DNA of 64,000 bases from Alphaproteobacteria bacterium (lineage in GTDB: Bacteria > Myxococcota_A > UBA796 > GCA-2862545): positions 243,146-307,145 of the forward strand of contig JACKET010000008.1 in NCBI GenBank assembly GCA_020632875.1, read 5' to 3'. Shown here piece by piece: positions 43,501 to 51,975 of this stretch. Each line of letters opens with the position of its first letter. Position 1 is the first letter of the stretch. The position numbers and the translations under genes were made by a program. The notes under the pieces are model-generated. The model did no database searches. It saw only the letters and a list, made by a program, of their open reading frames with translations, and had not been told where the DNA came from.

Positions 43501-43679
43501 GCGAAGTCGTCGCCGAGCGCCACCCACAGCCGGTCGTTCTGCCCGCGGACCATCGCACCGACCTTGCCGGCGAGCCGCTCGTCGAGCTCGAAGTGTCGAG
43601 CTTCATCGGGAGGATCGGGGGCGACGGGCCCCTTGCATCCCACCAGTCCCAGCAGCACCACGAGCGCCGTCGTCCGCAT
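40512..43679 (-). CDS. Large lipoprotein: beta-propeller-like domain plus GH57/GH38-like domain
   Basis: A 1055-residue protein from ATG 43679 (GGAGG 5 bases upstream). The lipobox is GLVGC (Cys15). Residues about 35-330 contain repeats of the type ITFLGHIDGSREWLFAH, GGLYFTNDEGATWEL and LADDGTLYVGTMDHGVVRL, matching sortilin/BNR/YCF48-style propeller blades. From about 345 an (alpha/beta) barrel of the GH57/GH38 kind seems to begin: HVALSFHMNYYHSYRGD, then RLMSWNNGAMASHTNEEF and LLVIHFDADGDSWEHFDKE. The last 350 residues are beta-rich. It may act on polysaccharides at the cell surface. The glycosidase part rests on pattern, not on a confirmed catalytic pair. Confidence 0.65.
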   Translation of the reverse strand: MRTTALVVLLGLVGCKGPVAPDPPDEARHFELDERLAGKVGAMVRGQNDRLWVALGDDFAVRDSPQSPFEFAPRGDLPPGEITFLGHIDGSREWLFAHVFGKGFYRSWANSGVWEPVLGLRSSALDIVRQGARPIPRAMAQGEDVTWLAAIGGLYFTNDEGATWELADTASSGNTNLVFTDVAARGDFVAGVSVLPESLIPSSFSGLLSGRVFFSRSSGLTFDDADGDFPSRHPTSVTLADDGTLYVGTMDHGVVRLDGATWTPLYGPTDVVDLEWSGTGLSVASASRGLWRLEGDDWSQVAPEAPAVGVEGNVGIIRGGDVYTLVPGRGDEAPPPANGTVHVALSFHMNYYHSYRGDTNDEDGFGRDIRIIRSILDWLDEHPQVRADWDSDNAFTTDDWAASYSPDVLTRIRDRVESGRDQVRLMSWNNGAMASHTNEEFVESIQRAKDSNTNVFGGYVDGVQPQENMISPDDIQRYADRGIDWVTLFYGANGFTGPRNDIRLDGAAAYNPFELGDPVTDASILGIPVYHHADLLDHGGLRGWVSQLNARYDQDTLLVIHFDADGDSWEHFDKELDAIADLPFVEYTTIADYVATHGQLADVDLPGDVADGVADGFSSWAEKAFNQEIWTRIEQSRRYERAARFVGAGDVDTNVALEAALEPRLLALSTTNFGLAAPSLHPDREASATLYADEAVAAALTAWDLAEQSDPLPLWDLTVVNPFDASGPTPIPFQLRLPNGVWEGENGLIIDRSGTPQPIRAWFSHYDPLANEDVINVVMLMDTPALSETRLTWSYDPGDPTHAVGNLTAADVPELPNLLPPMTECRGSSGQASGGPIGSELDPWGLRATRNELWLMPTCSGATTVRRSLSKIAEFPGLVLEVEATLAAPEDAEDLLSVALSPLVCPGGIDAISWQSYAGTVRTRDVPDGLEAWNPVTTDGWFAVQCDDGSRVQVAVDLSRRASMGMLSLRNEGPDGLIAPLGTLWGDPPWHDGQRTGGSGLADLVTPLIGSQFTPSAPDWAGQHVEYRMWITADVPPELLVLFAHPPVVRVPPLP

Positions 43680-43787
43680 CCGTCCTCCGTCGGTCGCGCA
43701 GTCTACCAACCACGGTCCGACATCGCTCGACGGACCTCCCCGGATGGAGGGGTTGCTGTGGGACCGGGACGTGTCCATCCTCGCGGA

Positions 43788-44309
43788 ATGCAGAGCCCGC
43801 ATGCCGATCCGCGCGTCCGCGTGGTCCCCTCCGACCTGGAGGTGGACGATCTCCTCGCGCGCGTCGAGGACATCGCCGAGCTCGTGCCCGACGATCCCGA
43901 CGTCACGCTGGTCGACGTCCCCGATGCGCCGCCGCTCGAAGAGCCCGCCATCGCGCTGGTCACCGACCTGTCCGAGACCGACCGCTGGCTCGAGGCGGGC
44001 TACCGCGCCGTCCTGCCCCGCGACATCGAGCCGGACGCGATGCTCGCCGCGATCCGCGCCGTGATGGCGGGCCTCGTCGTGCACACGGGCGCCACGGTCC
44101 CCAACCGGCCGCGGGCGCCCGACCTCACCCCGCGCGAGCGCGAGGTCCTCGAGCTGCTCGCCCAGGGCTTCAGCAACCGCGAGATCGGCGAGGCGCTCGA
44201 CATCTCGAGCCACACCGCGAAGTTCCACGTGCAGGGCCTGCTCGACAAGCTCGACGCCACCACGCGGACGGAGGCCGCCGTCCGCGCCGCCCGGATGCTC
44301 ATCATCTGA
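43788..44309 (+). CDS. LuxR/NarL-type regulator with degenerate receiver
   Basis: A 173-residue protein from ATG 43788. The C-terminal 65 residues are a clear LuxR helix-turn-helix: LTPREREVLELLAQGFSNREIG then SSHTAKFHVQGLLDKL. The N-terminal 100 residues resemble a shortened receiver (VVPSDLEVDDLLARV, then AIALVTDL and YRAVLPRDIEPDAML) but lack the phospho-Asp/Lys set. It may be controlled by ligand or protein contact, not by phosphorylation. It precedes the trypsin-like protease gene by 108 bases in the same direction and may control it. Confidence 0.8.
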   Translation: MQSPHADPRVRVVPSDLEVDDLLARVEDIAELVPDDPDVTLVDVPDAPPLEEPAIALVTDLSETDRWLEAGYRAVLPRDIEPDAMLAAIRAVMAGLVVHTGATVPNRPRAPDLTPREREVLELLAQGFSNREIGEALDISSHTAKFHVQGLLDKLDATTRTEAAVRAARMLII

Positions 44310-44328
44310 TTCCCCCCTGTGAAACGCC

Positions 44329-44344
44329 CTGCCCGATCGGGCAG
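44329..44344. promoter_or_regulatory. 16-bp perfect palindrome upstream of trypsin-like protease
   Basis: CTGCCCGATCGGGCAG is a perfect palindrome between the LuxR-type regulator stop and the protease start. It could be an operator for the regulator or a short terminator stem. Confidence 0.4.
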
Positions 44345-44417
44345 CCTGCCCGGTTGGCCAGTCGTCGCCCCTCGTTCCCGGCCCCATGCTCTGGATGAAA
44401 CCACCTCTGGAGAACCC

Positions 44418-45287
44418 ATGTCCTTCGCAGCGCTCTCCGCCGGCCTCGCCGATGCGGTCGCCACCGTCACCCCCAGCCTGCTCGCGCTCCGCGGGCCCCG
44501 CCGCGTCGGCACGGCCATGGCCGTGGCGCCCGACCGCGTCGTCACCGCCGCGCACCTGATCCGCGCGAAGTCCGGTCCGCTCGTGCTGCCCGACGGGTCC
44601 ACCGCGGAGGGCGAGGTCGTCGGGGCCGCGCCCGCCCTCGACCTCGTGCTCGTCGCCGTGAAGGCTGGTGGGCTCGCGCCCGTGACCTGGGCGACCGACG
44701 TGCGCGTCGGCGAGCTCGTGGTTCCCGTCGCGTACGGTCCGCGCGCCACGCTCGGGCTGATCGCGCGGGTCGGCGGCGCCTGGCAGACGCCCGCGGGCGC
44801 CGAGGTCCAGCGGTGGATCGAGGTCGACGGGTCCCTGCCGGCGGGGTTCTCCGGGGGTCCGCTGCTCGGCGCGTCCGGCGTGATCGGGATGAACACGCAC
44901 CGCCTCGTGCGCGGCGGCACCACCCTGCCCGCCGACACGCTGCGCGCCGCGATCGACGTGCTCGAGAAGCGCGGCACGCTCGAGCCCGGCTTCCTCGGCG
45001 TGGGGGCCGCGACCGCCACGCTCACCCCCGCACAGGCCGCCGCGGCCGGCCAGGACGAAGCGCTGCTCGTCGTCGCGGTGGAGCCCGGCAGCCCCGCCGA
45101 GGGCATCCTGACGGTGGGCGACATCGTGCTCCGCGTCGACGGCCGCTCGGTGAAGGGCGTGCAGTCGCTGCGCGGCGCGCTCGCCGGCCTGGGTGCGGGC
45201 CACGAAGCCCGACTCGACGTGCTGTCGGCGCTGGCGGTCGACCAGCGCGTGGTGAAGCTGGGCGCGCGTCCCGCCGACGCGCCCTGA
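44418..45287 (+). CDS. Trypsin-like serine protease with one PDZ domain
   Basis: A 289-residue S1C (HtrA/DegP-like) protease from ATG 44418 (GGAG upstream). Triad: His in VTAAHLI near residue 46, Asp in ALDLVLV near 75 and Ser in AGFSGGPL near 142. A PDZ domain follows from about 190 (GFLGVGAA, then VVAVEPGSPAEGILTVGDIVLRVDG). There is no signal peptide: MSFAALSAGLADAVATV is a plain amphipathic helix. It may be cytoplasmic or exported by another route. The family degrades misfolded proteins. Confidence 0.85.
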   Translation: MSFAALSAGLADAVATVTPSLLALRGPRRVGTAMAVAPDRVVTAAHLIRAKSGPLVLPDGSTAEGEVVGAAPALDLVLVAVKAGGLAPVTWATDVRVGELVVPVAYGPRATLGLIARVGGAWQTPAGAEVQRWIEVDGSLPAGFSGGPLLGASGVIGMNTHRLVRGGTTLPADTLRAAIDVLEKRGTLEPGFLGVGAATATLTPAQAAAAGQDEALLVVAVEPGSPAEGILTVGDIVLRVDGRSVKGVQSLRGALAGLGAGHEARLDVLSALAVDQRVVKLGARPADAP

Positions 45288-45319
45288 TCGCGTTCTGGCG
45301 GGCCGTGATAGGCCCTCAC

Positions 45320-45590
45320 ATGCTGGCTGTCTTCGCTGCTGCGCTCGCCGGGGCACCGAGCGGGACCTGGACGCTGGACTGGGACCGCGAGAGCACCCGC
45401 TACCAGCCACGGCACTTCCGCGGGCTCCTCGACCTCGACAGCGAGCAGCTGTCCTTCGCGGAATCCAACACCGCGCTGACGGTGAGCCGCGTCGTGACCC
45501 ACGACGACGGAACCGGTGGAGGTGGAGGTGCATGTGGAGGTGGAGGTGCAGACTCGAGCGTCGCTCGATGGCGAGCGCCGGAACGCATCG
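45320..45590 (+). pseudogene. Truncated secreted protein gene running into repeats
   Basis: From ATG 45320 the frame encodes a good signal peptide (MLAVFAAALAGAPSG) and about 50 plausible residues (TWTLDWDRESTRYQPRHF, then DSEQLSFAESNTALTV). It then enters a GGAGGT-rich tract (two 17-base copies at 45516 and 45534) and the repeat array. The frame stays open through the repeats but the amino acids become Arg/Pro/Ser junk. The likely history is a gene whose 3' part was lost or displaced by the repeats. The natural end cannot be set. Confidence 0.5.
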
Positions 45591-45600
45591 CCCCGCTCAA

Positions 45601-46380
<780 letters not shown>

Positions 46381-46387
46381 GACCCGA

Positions 46388-47521
46388 TCAGATGCCCAGC
46401 GCCCGCTCCGTCAGCGCCACGACCCACGACTCGAGCGCCTCGACGTCCGGTCGCGCGGGCAACGGCGAGCGCGCGAGCTCCGCGTCGAGCCGGGCCTCCT
46501 GGGCCTCGGCCCACCCGACCAGCGCGTCGTAGCTCCACGCGCCGTCGCGGATGGCGTGGAGCTCTTCGGCGTCACGGTCGCCGCGCCACACGTGGACCTC
46601 GCCCGTCTCGACGATCTCGACCGCCATCCGCAGCAGGCGCACCAGGTGCGCGCCGTGCTTCGTGTCGTAGCCGAAGCGGGCCTCCAGTGCGGCGCGGTCG
46701 GGATTCCGGTGCCGCTTCCAGGTCTGGTACTGCCGCCAGCCCGTGCGGGCGCTCTCGTAGCGCCGCTCGCGCGCCATGAGCTCGATGAGGTTGTCGTCGA
46801 GCCCGACCCAGCGCGCCGCGGCGACCCAGCGGGCATCGTCCGCGCCGACGGTGATCTCGGCGACCACCTGCGCCACGCGGTTCTGCACGTCGACCACGGT
46901 CGAGCGGGGGACCCCGGTGAAGTCGAGCTCCCAGCCGTCGATCTGCTTCTGGATGGCGGCGCGCGCGGCCGCCACCTGCTCCTTGGGGACGAGCGAGGTC
47001 TCCGGCAGACCGAACTCCGCGCGGCTCGGCGCGTGCCCGGGCGGGTCGAGCAGCCACTGGCGGTGGTTCCGGATCCGCTTGAGCTGCGCCGTCGCGTAGC
47101 CGCCGAACGAATGGCGGGCCCGGTGCGAGAGGAACCGCGCCGCACCCTCGCGCAGGGCCGTGCCCACGGGGCTCGCGAGCCGGACCTCCTCCTCGCGGCA
47201 GAACAAGGCCTCGAGCACGTGCGGGTTGCACTCGGCGGCGAGCCTCGCGAGCTTCTGGAGCGCGAACACGCTGCCCTCGAGCTTCGTGCGCCCCACGACC
47301 TCGCGCTCGTCGGGAGTGAGGAGGTCGCGGAAGACGTCCATCTCCGCGGGGTCGTCGGCCTGCTCGAACTTCGCGCCCACCCCGAGGTAGACGGCCAGCG
47401 GCGGGACCGCGACGCCCTTGAGATCGACGTCCGACCCAGGGCGCATCAGACCGTGGGCCCGGCTTCCCGCCAGGACGAGGAGGTGGGTATGGGGACGCAG
47501 CGCGAACATCACCGGGTCCAT
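46388..47521 (-). CDS. RlaP/YcgL-like nucleotidyltransferase (DNA polymerase beta superfamily), long form
   Basis: A 377-residue protein from ATG 47521 (GTG 47524 is possible). The nucleotidyltransferase signature is LVLAGSRAHGLMRPGSDVDL followed by KGV, with the metal-binding D-x-D pair near residue 29. A helical region with NPHVLEALFCREEEV and SHRARHSFGGYATAQLKRI follows. The C-terminal half (about 200-377) is all-helical. Proteins of this family (Pfam RlaP/Nuc-transf) are linked by others to RNA repair; the exact substrate is unknown. It is divergent from a shorter homologue, with starts only 18 bases apart. The heptamer array abuts its stop. Confidence 0.75.
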   Translation of the reverse strand: MDPVMFALRPHTHLLVLAGSRAHGLMRPGSDVDLKGVAVPPLAVYLGVGAKFEQADDPAEMDVFRDLLTPDEREVVGRTKLEGSVFALQKLARLAAECNPHVLEALFCREEEVRLASPVGTALREGAARFLSHRARHSFGGYATAQLKRIRNHRQWLLDPPGHAPSRAEFGLPETSLVPKEQVAAARAAIQKQIDGWELDFTGVPRSTVVDVQNRVAQVVAEITVGADDARWVAAARWVGLDDNLIELMARERRYESARTGWRQYQTWKRHRNPDRAALEARFGYDTKHGAHLVRLLRMAVEIVETGEVHVWRGDRDAEELHAIRDGAWSYDALVGWAEAQEARLDAELARSPLPARPDVEALESWVVALTERALGI

Positions 47522-47539
47522 CACCCGTCCGGAGCTCCC

Positions 47540-48304
47540 GTGCAGCCCGATCTGTCCCTCGCCCGCCGTTTCCTCGACGCCCATCCGCCCCACGGGCGCG
47601 TGCTCCTGTGCGCCATCACGGGCAGCCACCTCTACGGGTTCCCGTCCGTCGACAGCGACCTCGACATCAAGGGCATCCACGCGGCACCCACCGCGTCCCT
47701 CCTGGGCCTGAAGCGCCCCGTCGACAGCCACGACCGGCTCGAGGTCTTCGAAGGCGTCGAGTGCGACCTCACGACCCACGAGCTCGGCAAGGTCCTCGCC
47801 CAGCTCCTGAAGGGCAACGGCAACATGCTCGAGCGCATCGCCAGCCCCTACCAGATCGTCGACGGCCCCGACGTCGAAGCGCTCCGCGCGCTCGTGCCCC
47901 ACACGCTGTCCCGCCGCTGCCACGGGCACTACGCCGGGTACCTGAAGGGCATGCTCCGCGAGCACGTGAAGGTGCGGCGCGCGAAGACCCTCCTCTACGC
48001 GTACCGGGTCGTCCTCACGGGCCGGTTCCTGCTCGAGACCGGCAAGGTCGAGGCCCACCTCCCCACGCTCGCCGCGCACTACGGCCTCACCCACCTCGAC
48101 GAGCTGCTGGCCCGGAAGCGCAGCGCCGAGAAGGTGTCGATGCCCCAGGCCGAGACGGCCGCCCACCTCCCCGAGATCCTGGCGCTCCGCGAGGCCCTCG
48201 ACCGTGCCCGCGAATCCAGTCCCCTGCCCGATTCGCCCCCCGGTGAGGCGATTGTCGAGGACTGGCTGGTGCAGCACCGGCTCGCCGGGATCGTGGAAAG
48301 CTGA
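47540..48304 (+). CDS. RlaP/YcgL-like nucleotidyltransferase, short form
   Basis: A 254-residue protein from GTG 47540, with GGAG 5 bases upstream. Signature LLCAITGSHLYGFPSVDSDL followed by DIKGI starts near residue 22. ECDLTTHELGKVLAQLLKGNGNMLERI supplies the third acidic residue and the helix that follows it. A helical C-terminal part carries YAGYLKGMLREHVKVRRAKTLLYAYR, typical of the family. The divergent partner gene at 46388-47521 belongs to the same family with a longer tail. Shared expression from one 18-base gap implies the two work together. Confidence 0.8.
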   Translation: MQPDLSLARRFLDAHPPHGRVLLCAITGSHLYGFPSVDSDLDIKGIHAAPTASLLGLKRPVDSHDRLEVFEGVECDLTTHELGKVLAQLLKGNGNMLERIASPYQIVDGPDVEALRALVPHTLSRRCHGHYAGYLKGMLREHVKVRRAKTLLYAYRVVLTGRFLLETGKVEAHLPTLAAHYGLTHLDELLARKRSAEKVSMPQAETAAHLPEILALREALDRARESSPLPDSPPGEAIVEDWLVQHRLAGIVES

Positions 48305-48370
48305 TCCGGGTTTTTCCGCGAACCGTGACGGTGCCAGACTCTCTTGCTTCTCCCGATTCTTTCCGCGTCG

Positions 48371-48387
48371 ATTCACATTTTGTGAAT
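48371..48387. promoter_or_regulatory. Palindromic operator ATTCACA-TTT-TGTGAAT
   Basis: A perfect 7-base inverted repeat with 3-base centre in an AT-rich 100-base stretch upstream of the HTH gene at 48452. It is very different from the GC-rich surroundings and is probably a promoter-operator. Confidence 0.55.
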
Positions 48388-48451
48388 AGGCCGATTTTCC
48401 ATCCGCTGCGGAAGGCGTCAAAACAATGGTGAGCACTCCTTGGGGGGAACC

Positions 48452-49053
48452 ATGAAGCGGAGCACCGGCATCGCCCAGTTGCTGAAGGGCCGTAGCAATC
48501 TCGACCTGACCGAGATCCTCCAGTGGGATGCGCGGTCCTCGACGAGGTCTACGACGGGAACCCCGATGCGTGGCGGTCGAGCGACAGCGTGCCGCTGCGC
48601 GCCCTCGCGCAGGAGGCCGGTGTCAGCGTCAGCACGCTCTACCGGTACGTGGCGGTCGCCGCGCTCTGGCGTCGCTGCGGGCAGCCTGAGCTGCACCACC
48701 TGGGCATCAGCCACCTCCGCGAGCTCCTGCCGCTCCACCCCGGCACGCAGGCCGACCTGCTCGAGCGGGCCGAAGACGAGCGGTGGACCGTGACCGAGAT
48801 GCGGCGCGTCGCCTCGCTCCACCAGCGCCGTCCCGAAGTGGCCGGCCGTGGCCGCCCGCCCCGGTCCCCTGGCTACCTCGTGGCGCTGCAGCACATCCAG
48901 AGCTGGGTCGAGACCGACTCGCGGCTCGAAGGGCTCGAGAACGCGAACCAGATGTGCGACGCCGAGGCGCTCCAGCTGCTCAAGACGATCCAGGTGGCCC
49001 GCATGGAGCTCGAGATGGTCGAGATGCGCGTGGGCCGCGGGCGCAACTCCTGA
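48452..49053 (+). pseudogene. DNA-binding HTH protein gene with one frame break
   Basis: ATG 48452 follows a GGGGGGAA purine run and opens MKRSTGIAQLLKGRSNLDLT. Near 48525-48535 the coding sense moves to the next frame (as if one base were missing) and continues to the stop at 49053. The second part holds a helix-turn-helix (PLRALAQEAGVSVSTLYRYV), LHHLGISHLRELLPLHPG and a C-terminal coiled coil (LLKTIQVARMELEMVEMRV). Rejoined, the protein would be about 200 residues. It may be a real pseudogene or a sequencing error; its neighbours have the same kind of lesion. Confidence 0.6.
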
Positions 49054-49084
49054 AGCAGGATTCCCGCCCACCCGGATCACCACG

Positions 49085-49895
49085 ATGAAGACACTGCCTC
49101 GGGGAAGCGTGTCGGCATTCGAGACGGAGGATTCGATGCCCTCATCGATCCGGTGGGTGCCTGCATCGGGCTCGGACGCGTCGGTGCGGTGTACGCCGCG
49201 CTCGGCGCCCAGGGCCAGGCGGTCGCGGTGAAGACCGTGCCGGCCGAGCACGCGCCTTCGCTGCGCCACTCGTGGAGGTGCTCCGCGGCATCGACCACCC
49301 GCACGTCGTCCGGGCGCACCGGTACTTCGAGGATGCCGACGGAGCCCACCTCGTGATGGACCTCGGGATCGGCTCGCTCGACACCGTGGTCACCGACAGC
49401 CGCACGCTGTTCCGCCACCTCCGCCAGATCGCCGACGCGCTCATGACCCTGCACGCGCGCGCTGGATCCATCGCGACATCAAGCCGCAGAACGTCCTGCT
49501 GGTGGGGCGCGATGCCGTGCTCACCGACTTCGGGCTCGCGCTCGAGCACCTGAGCACCGCGCCGGCTGCTCCGTGCGGCACGCCCGCCTACATGGCGCCC
49601 GAGGCGTTCTTCTGGCAGACCGGCCCGGCGCTCGACTGGTACGCGCTCGGCGTCACGGTCTACGAGCTGCTCACGAACCGCCTGCCGTTCGACCGCGAGA
49701 GCCTGCAGGAGGAGATCCTCGCCAAGCGCCAGGCCGACTTCCCTCACCTCGTCGGATTCGGACTCGACCTGTGGAGCCCGTCGTCCGCGGCCTCCTCCAC
49801 CCCGATCCCCGCGAGCGGTGGACGGCGCCGACGTGATGGCGTACGTCGACGCGATGAAGAACGACTGGTCGGTCAGCCGTCGCGCTTCGGCGTGA
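49085..49895 (+). pseudogene. Ser/Thr protein kinase gene with about five frame breaks
   Basis: Read across frames, this is a compact Hanks-type kinase of about 270 residues. It has a glycine loop (GLGRVGAVYAAL), lysine strand (VAVKTVPAE), EVLRGIDHPHVVRAHRYF, catalytic loop WIHRDIKPQN, DFG (LTDFGLALEHL), CGTPAYMAPEAF and LDWYALGVTVYELLTNRLPF. Apparent single-base losses lie near 49085-49145, 49270, 49460, 49770 and 49830. Each shifts the frame in the same direction. All key kinase residues survive, which argues for recent damage or assembly error, not old decay. Its tail overlaps the end of the convergent sigma-54 activator gene by 23 bases. Confidence 0.7.
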
Positions 49896-51367
49896 TGTCG
49901 AGCAGGCCCATCAGGTTGTAGAGGTGCGACCGGGTGATGTCGAGGCGGCGCGCCGCTTCGCTCACGTTGCCGTAGCAGTCCTCGAGGTCGCTTCGATCAG
50001 GCTCCGCTGGAACACGCGCAGGTGCTGGGCGTAGGTCACCGGCGCATCGGATCGACCGAGGGGCGACGAGACGGGAACAGGTGCTGGCGCGCGACCTGCA
50101 GCGAGCCCTGCCCGGCCGCCACGACCGCGCCGCGCTCGACGATGTTGGCGAGCTCGCGGATGTGGCTGGGCAGCTCGGCGACCTGCAGGGCATGCCGCCC
50201 GGACGGGCTCAGGAGCAGGTTCGGCAGGTGGTGCCGCTGCACGATCTGCTCGAGGAAGTGGCGGGCCAGCAGGATGCGGTCGGACACCCGCTCGTCGAGC
50301 CCCGGCACCCGGACGTTGAACACGTTCAGCCGGTAGTAGAGGTCGGCGCGGAACTCCTTGGCCGCGACGGCCTCTTCGAGGTCGCGGTTGGTCGCGGCGA
50401 TGATGCGCGCGTTCGAGCGGCGCGGGGTCGGCGAGCCCAGTGGGTAGTACTGCCCGGACTGCAGGAACTGGAGCAGCTTCGCCTGGCTCGTGAGGGGCAG
50501 CTCGGCGATCTCGTCGAGGAACAGCGTGCCGCGGTCGGCCACCTCGACCTTGCCCTGCACCCGCTGCGTGGCCGTGCTGTGCGCGCCGCGCTCGGCGCCG
50601 AACAGCTCGCTCTCGACGAGCTCGTCGGGGATCGCCGCACAGTTCAGCTCGACGAACGGGAACGTGGCGCGCGGGCTGCTGCCGTGGATGACGCGGGCCA
50701 CGCTGGTCTTGCCGCTGCCCGTCGGCCCCTGGAGCAGGACCGAGAGATCGACCGGCGCCACCATCGCGAGCTCCTGCAGGAGGTTCGCCAGCGCCTGGCT
50801 CGTGCCGACCAGCTCGTCGGCCTTCAGCCGCTCGCGCCACCGCTGGGTGGGGTCGACGGCCTCGGCTTCGAGGCGGACCAGCCGGTCGGCGTGGGGTGCG
50901 AGGTGTCGCGCGAACAGCTCGATGCGCTCGACGTCCTGGCGCGCGAAGGGGCCGGGCTCGGCGCGGCCCTGCAGGTACACCACGCCGACCGGGGCGTCGC
51001 CACCGATGGGCGCGCACACCGCAGCCTCGATGTGGTGGCGCTGGACGCTGTCGCGCTTGCTGAACCGCGGGTCGGTGATGGCGCTCGCGGTCTGGATGGT
51101 CTCGCCGCTCGAGAGGGCTTCGCGCATGATGCCGGTCGAGAGGCTCTTCCGGACGACGTCGACCTCGGCGTCGTCGAGGGCCGAGGAACGCGTCCAGGTG
51201 TGGTTCCCGTACGGATCGCGGACCTCGATGTACCCGCGATGTGCCCCTACCACGCCGAGAATCAGGCTGAGCGCTTCCTCGAGGAGACCGGGGAGGTCTT
51301 CCACCAACCCCAGGTTCAAGAGGGCGTAGAAGAAGTCCCTCTCCTTGATCTCGGGTCCCGACGGCAT
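49873..51367 (-). CDS. Sigma-54-dependent activator: GAF, AAA+, Fis-type HTH (3' end frame-broken)
   Basis: From ATG 51367 about 440 residues are intact. A GAF-like sensor (about 30-170, GDAPVGVVYLQGRAEPGPF) is followed by an AAA+ domain with Walker A LLQGPTGSGKTS, ELNCAAIPDELVESELFG, Walker B GTLFLDEIAEL and NARIIAATNRDLEEAV. The sigma-54 loop, normally GAFTGA, reads GAHSTA. The Fis-type HTH (LEDCYGNVSEAARRLDITRS) is present but in another frame: apparent 1-base losses near 50050 and 49990 separate it from the AAA+ part. The likely target is the divergent secreted protein gene at 51529, which has a sigma-54 promoter. Confidence 0.8.
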
Positions 51368-51465
51368 CGCGCCTGCCTATCACGGCTGTCCGCCGGGGTG
51401 GACACCTGCCGGTGACGGTGGTGGCAACACGGGACGGCCCCTACGCTCGAACGCCGTGAATCCGC

Positions 51466-51481
51466 TGGCACGCCGAGTGCT
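51466..51481 (+). promoter_or_regulatory. Sigma-54 promoter of secreted protein
   Basis: TGGCACG, four bases, then GTGCT: one mismatch from the -24/-12 consensus TGGCACG N4 TTGCW, with exact spacing. It lies 47 bases before ATG 51529 and in the divergent interval next to the sigma-54 activator gene. Confidence 0.75.
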
Positions 51482-51528
51482 TTGGAACCTCTGCGACGGC
51501 GCTCACGCCGCACACGGAGGACGGTTCG

Positions 51529-51975
51529 ATGTCGAAGGGACTGCTTGCTTTGGGAACACTCGGGATGCTGACGCTCAGCACCCCCGCGCACGCCGCCATC
51601 TACTCCGGAAATCCCGCTACCACCTTCCGCATCGACCGCCCTCAAGGAGATCTGACCGATGGTGATGTCAACGTCTACAAGCTCCGGATTCACTACTGTG
51701 GTGGTGGCTACACCGACTACTCGGTCAAGCAGTGGGTCGACCCGGTCGACGGGTTCTCGGTCACGATCAACGGTGGCAACCTGTGCTCCGCTACTGTCTT
51801 CTGGGACAGCGACATCGTGCTCCACGGCAATGGCTTCGAAATAGTCGCGGAGCCGACCCTGACCAGCGTGAGCCTCGATCCCATCAAGGACGCTGACGTG
51901 CTCCCGTGGCACGTCACGGAGGGCAATCCGGGTGCCGGTACCCAGCTCCGTGGTCGAACTCGACTGACGACCTAG
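51529..51975 (+). CDS. Secreted protein of unknown function, sigma-54-controlled
   Basis: A 148-residue protein from ATG 51529 (GGAGG 8 bases upstream). It has a clean signal peptide, MSKGLLALGTLGMLTLSTPAHA, cleaved before AIYSG. The mature part is beta-rich (VNVYKLRIHYCGGGYTDYSV, FSVTINGGNLCSATVFW) with two cysteines that probably pair. Codon use is less GC-biased than the neighbours. A near-consensus sigma-54 promoter sits upstream and the cognate activator is probably the divergent gene. No family recognised. Confidence 0.75.
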   Translation: MSKGLLALGTLGMLTLSTPAHAAIYSGNPATTFRIDRPQGDLTDGDVNVYKLRIHYCGGGYTDYSVKQWVDPVDGFSVTINGGNLCSATVFWDSDIVLHGNGFEIVAEPTLTSVSLDPIKDADVLPWHVTEGNPGAGTQLRGRTRLTT

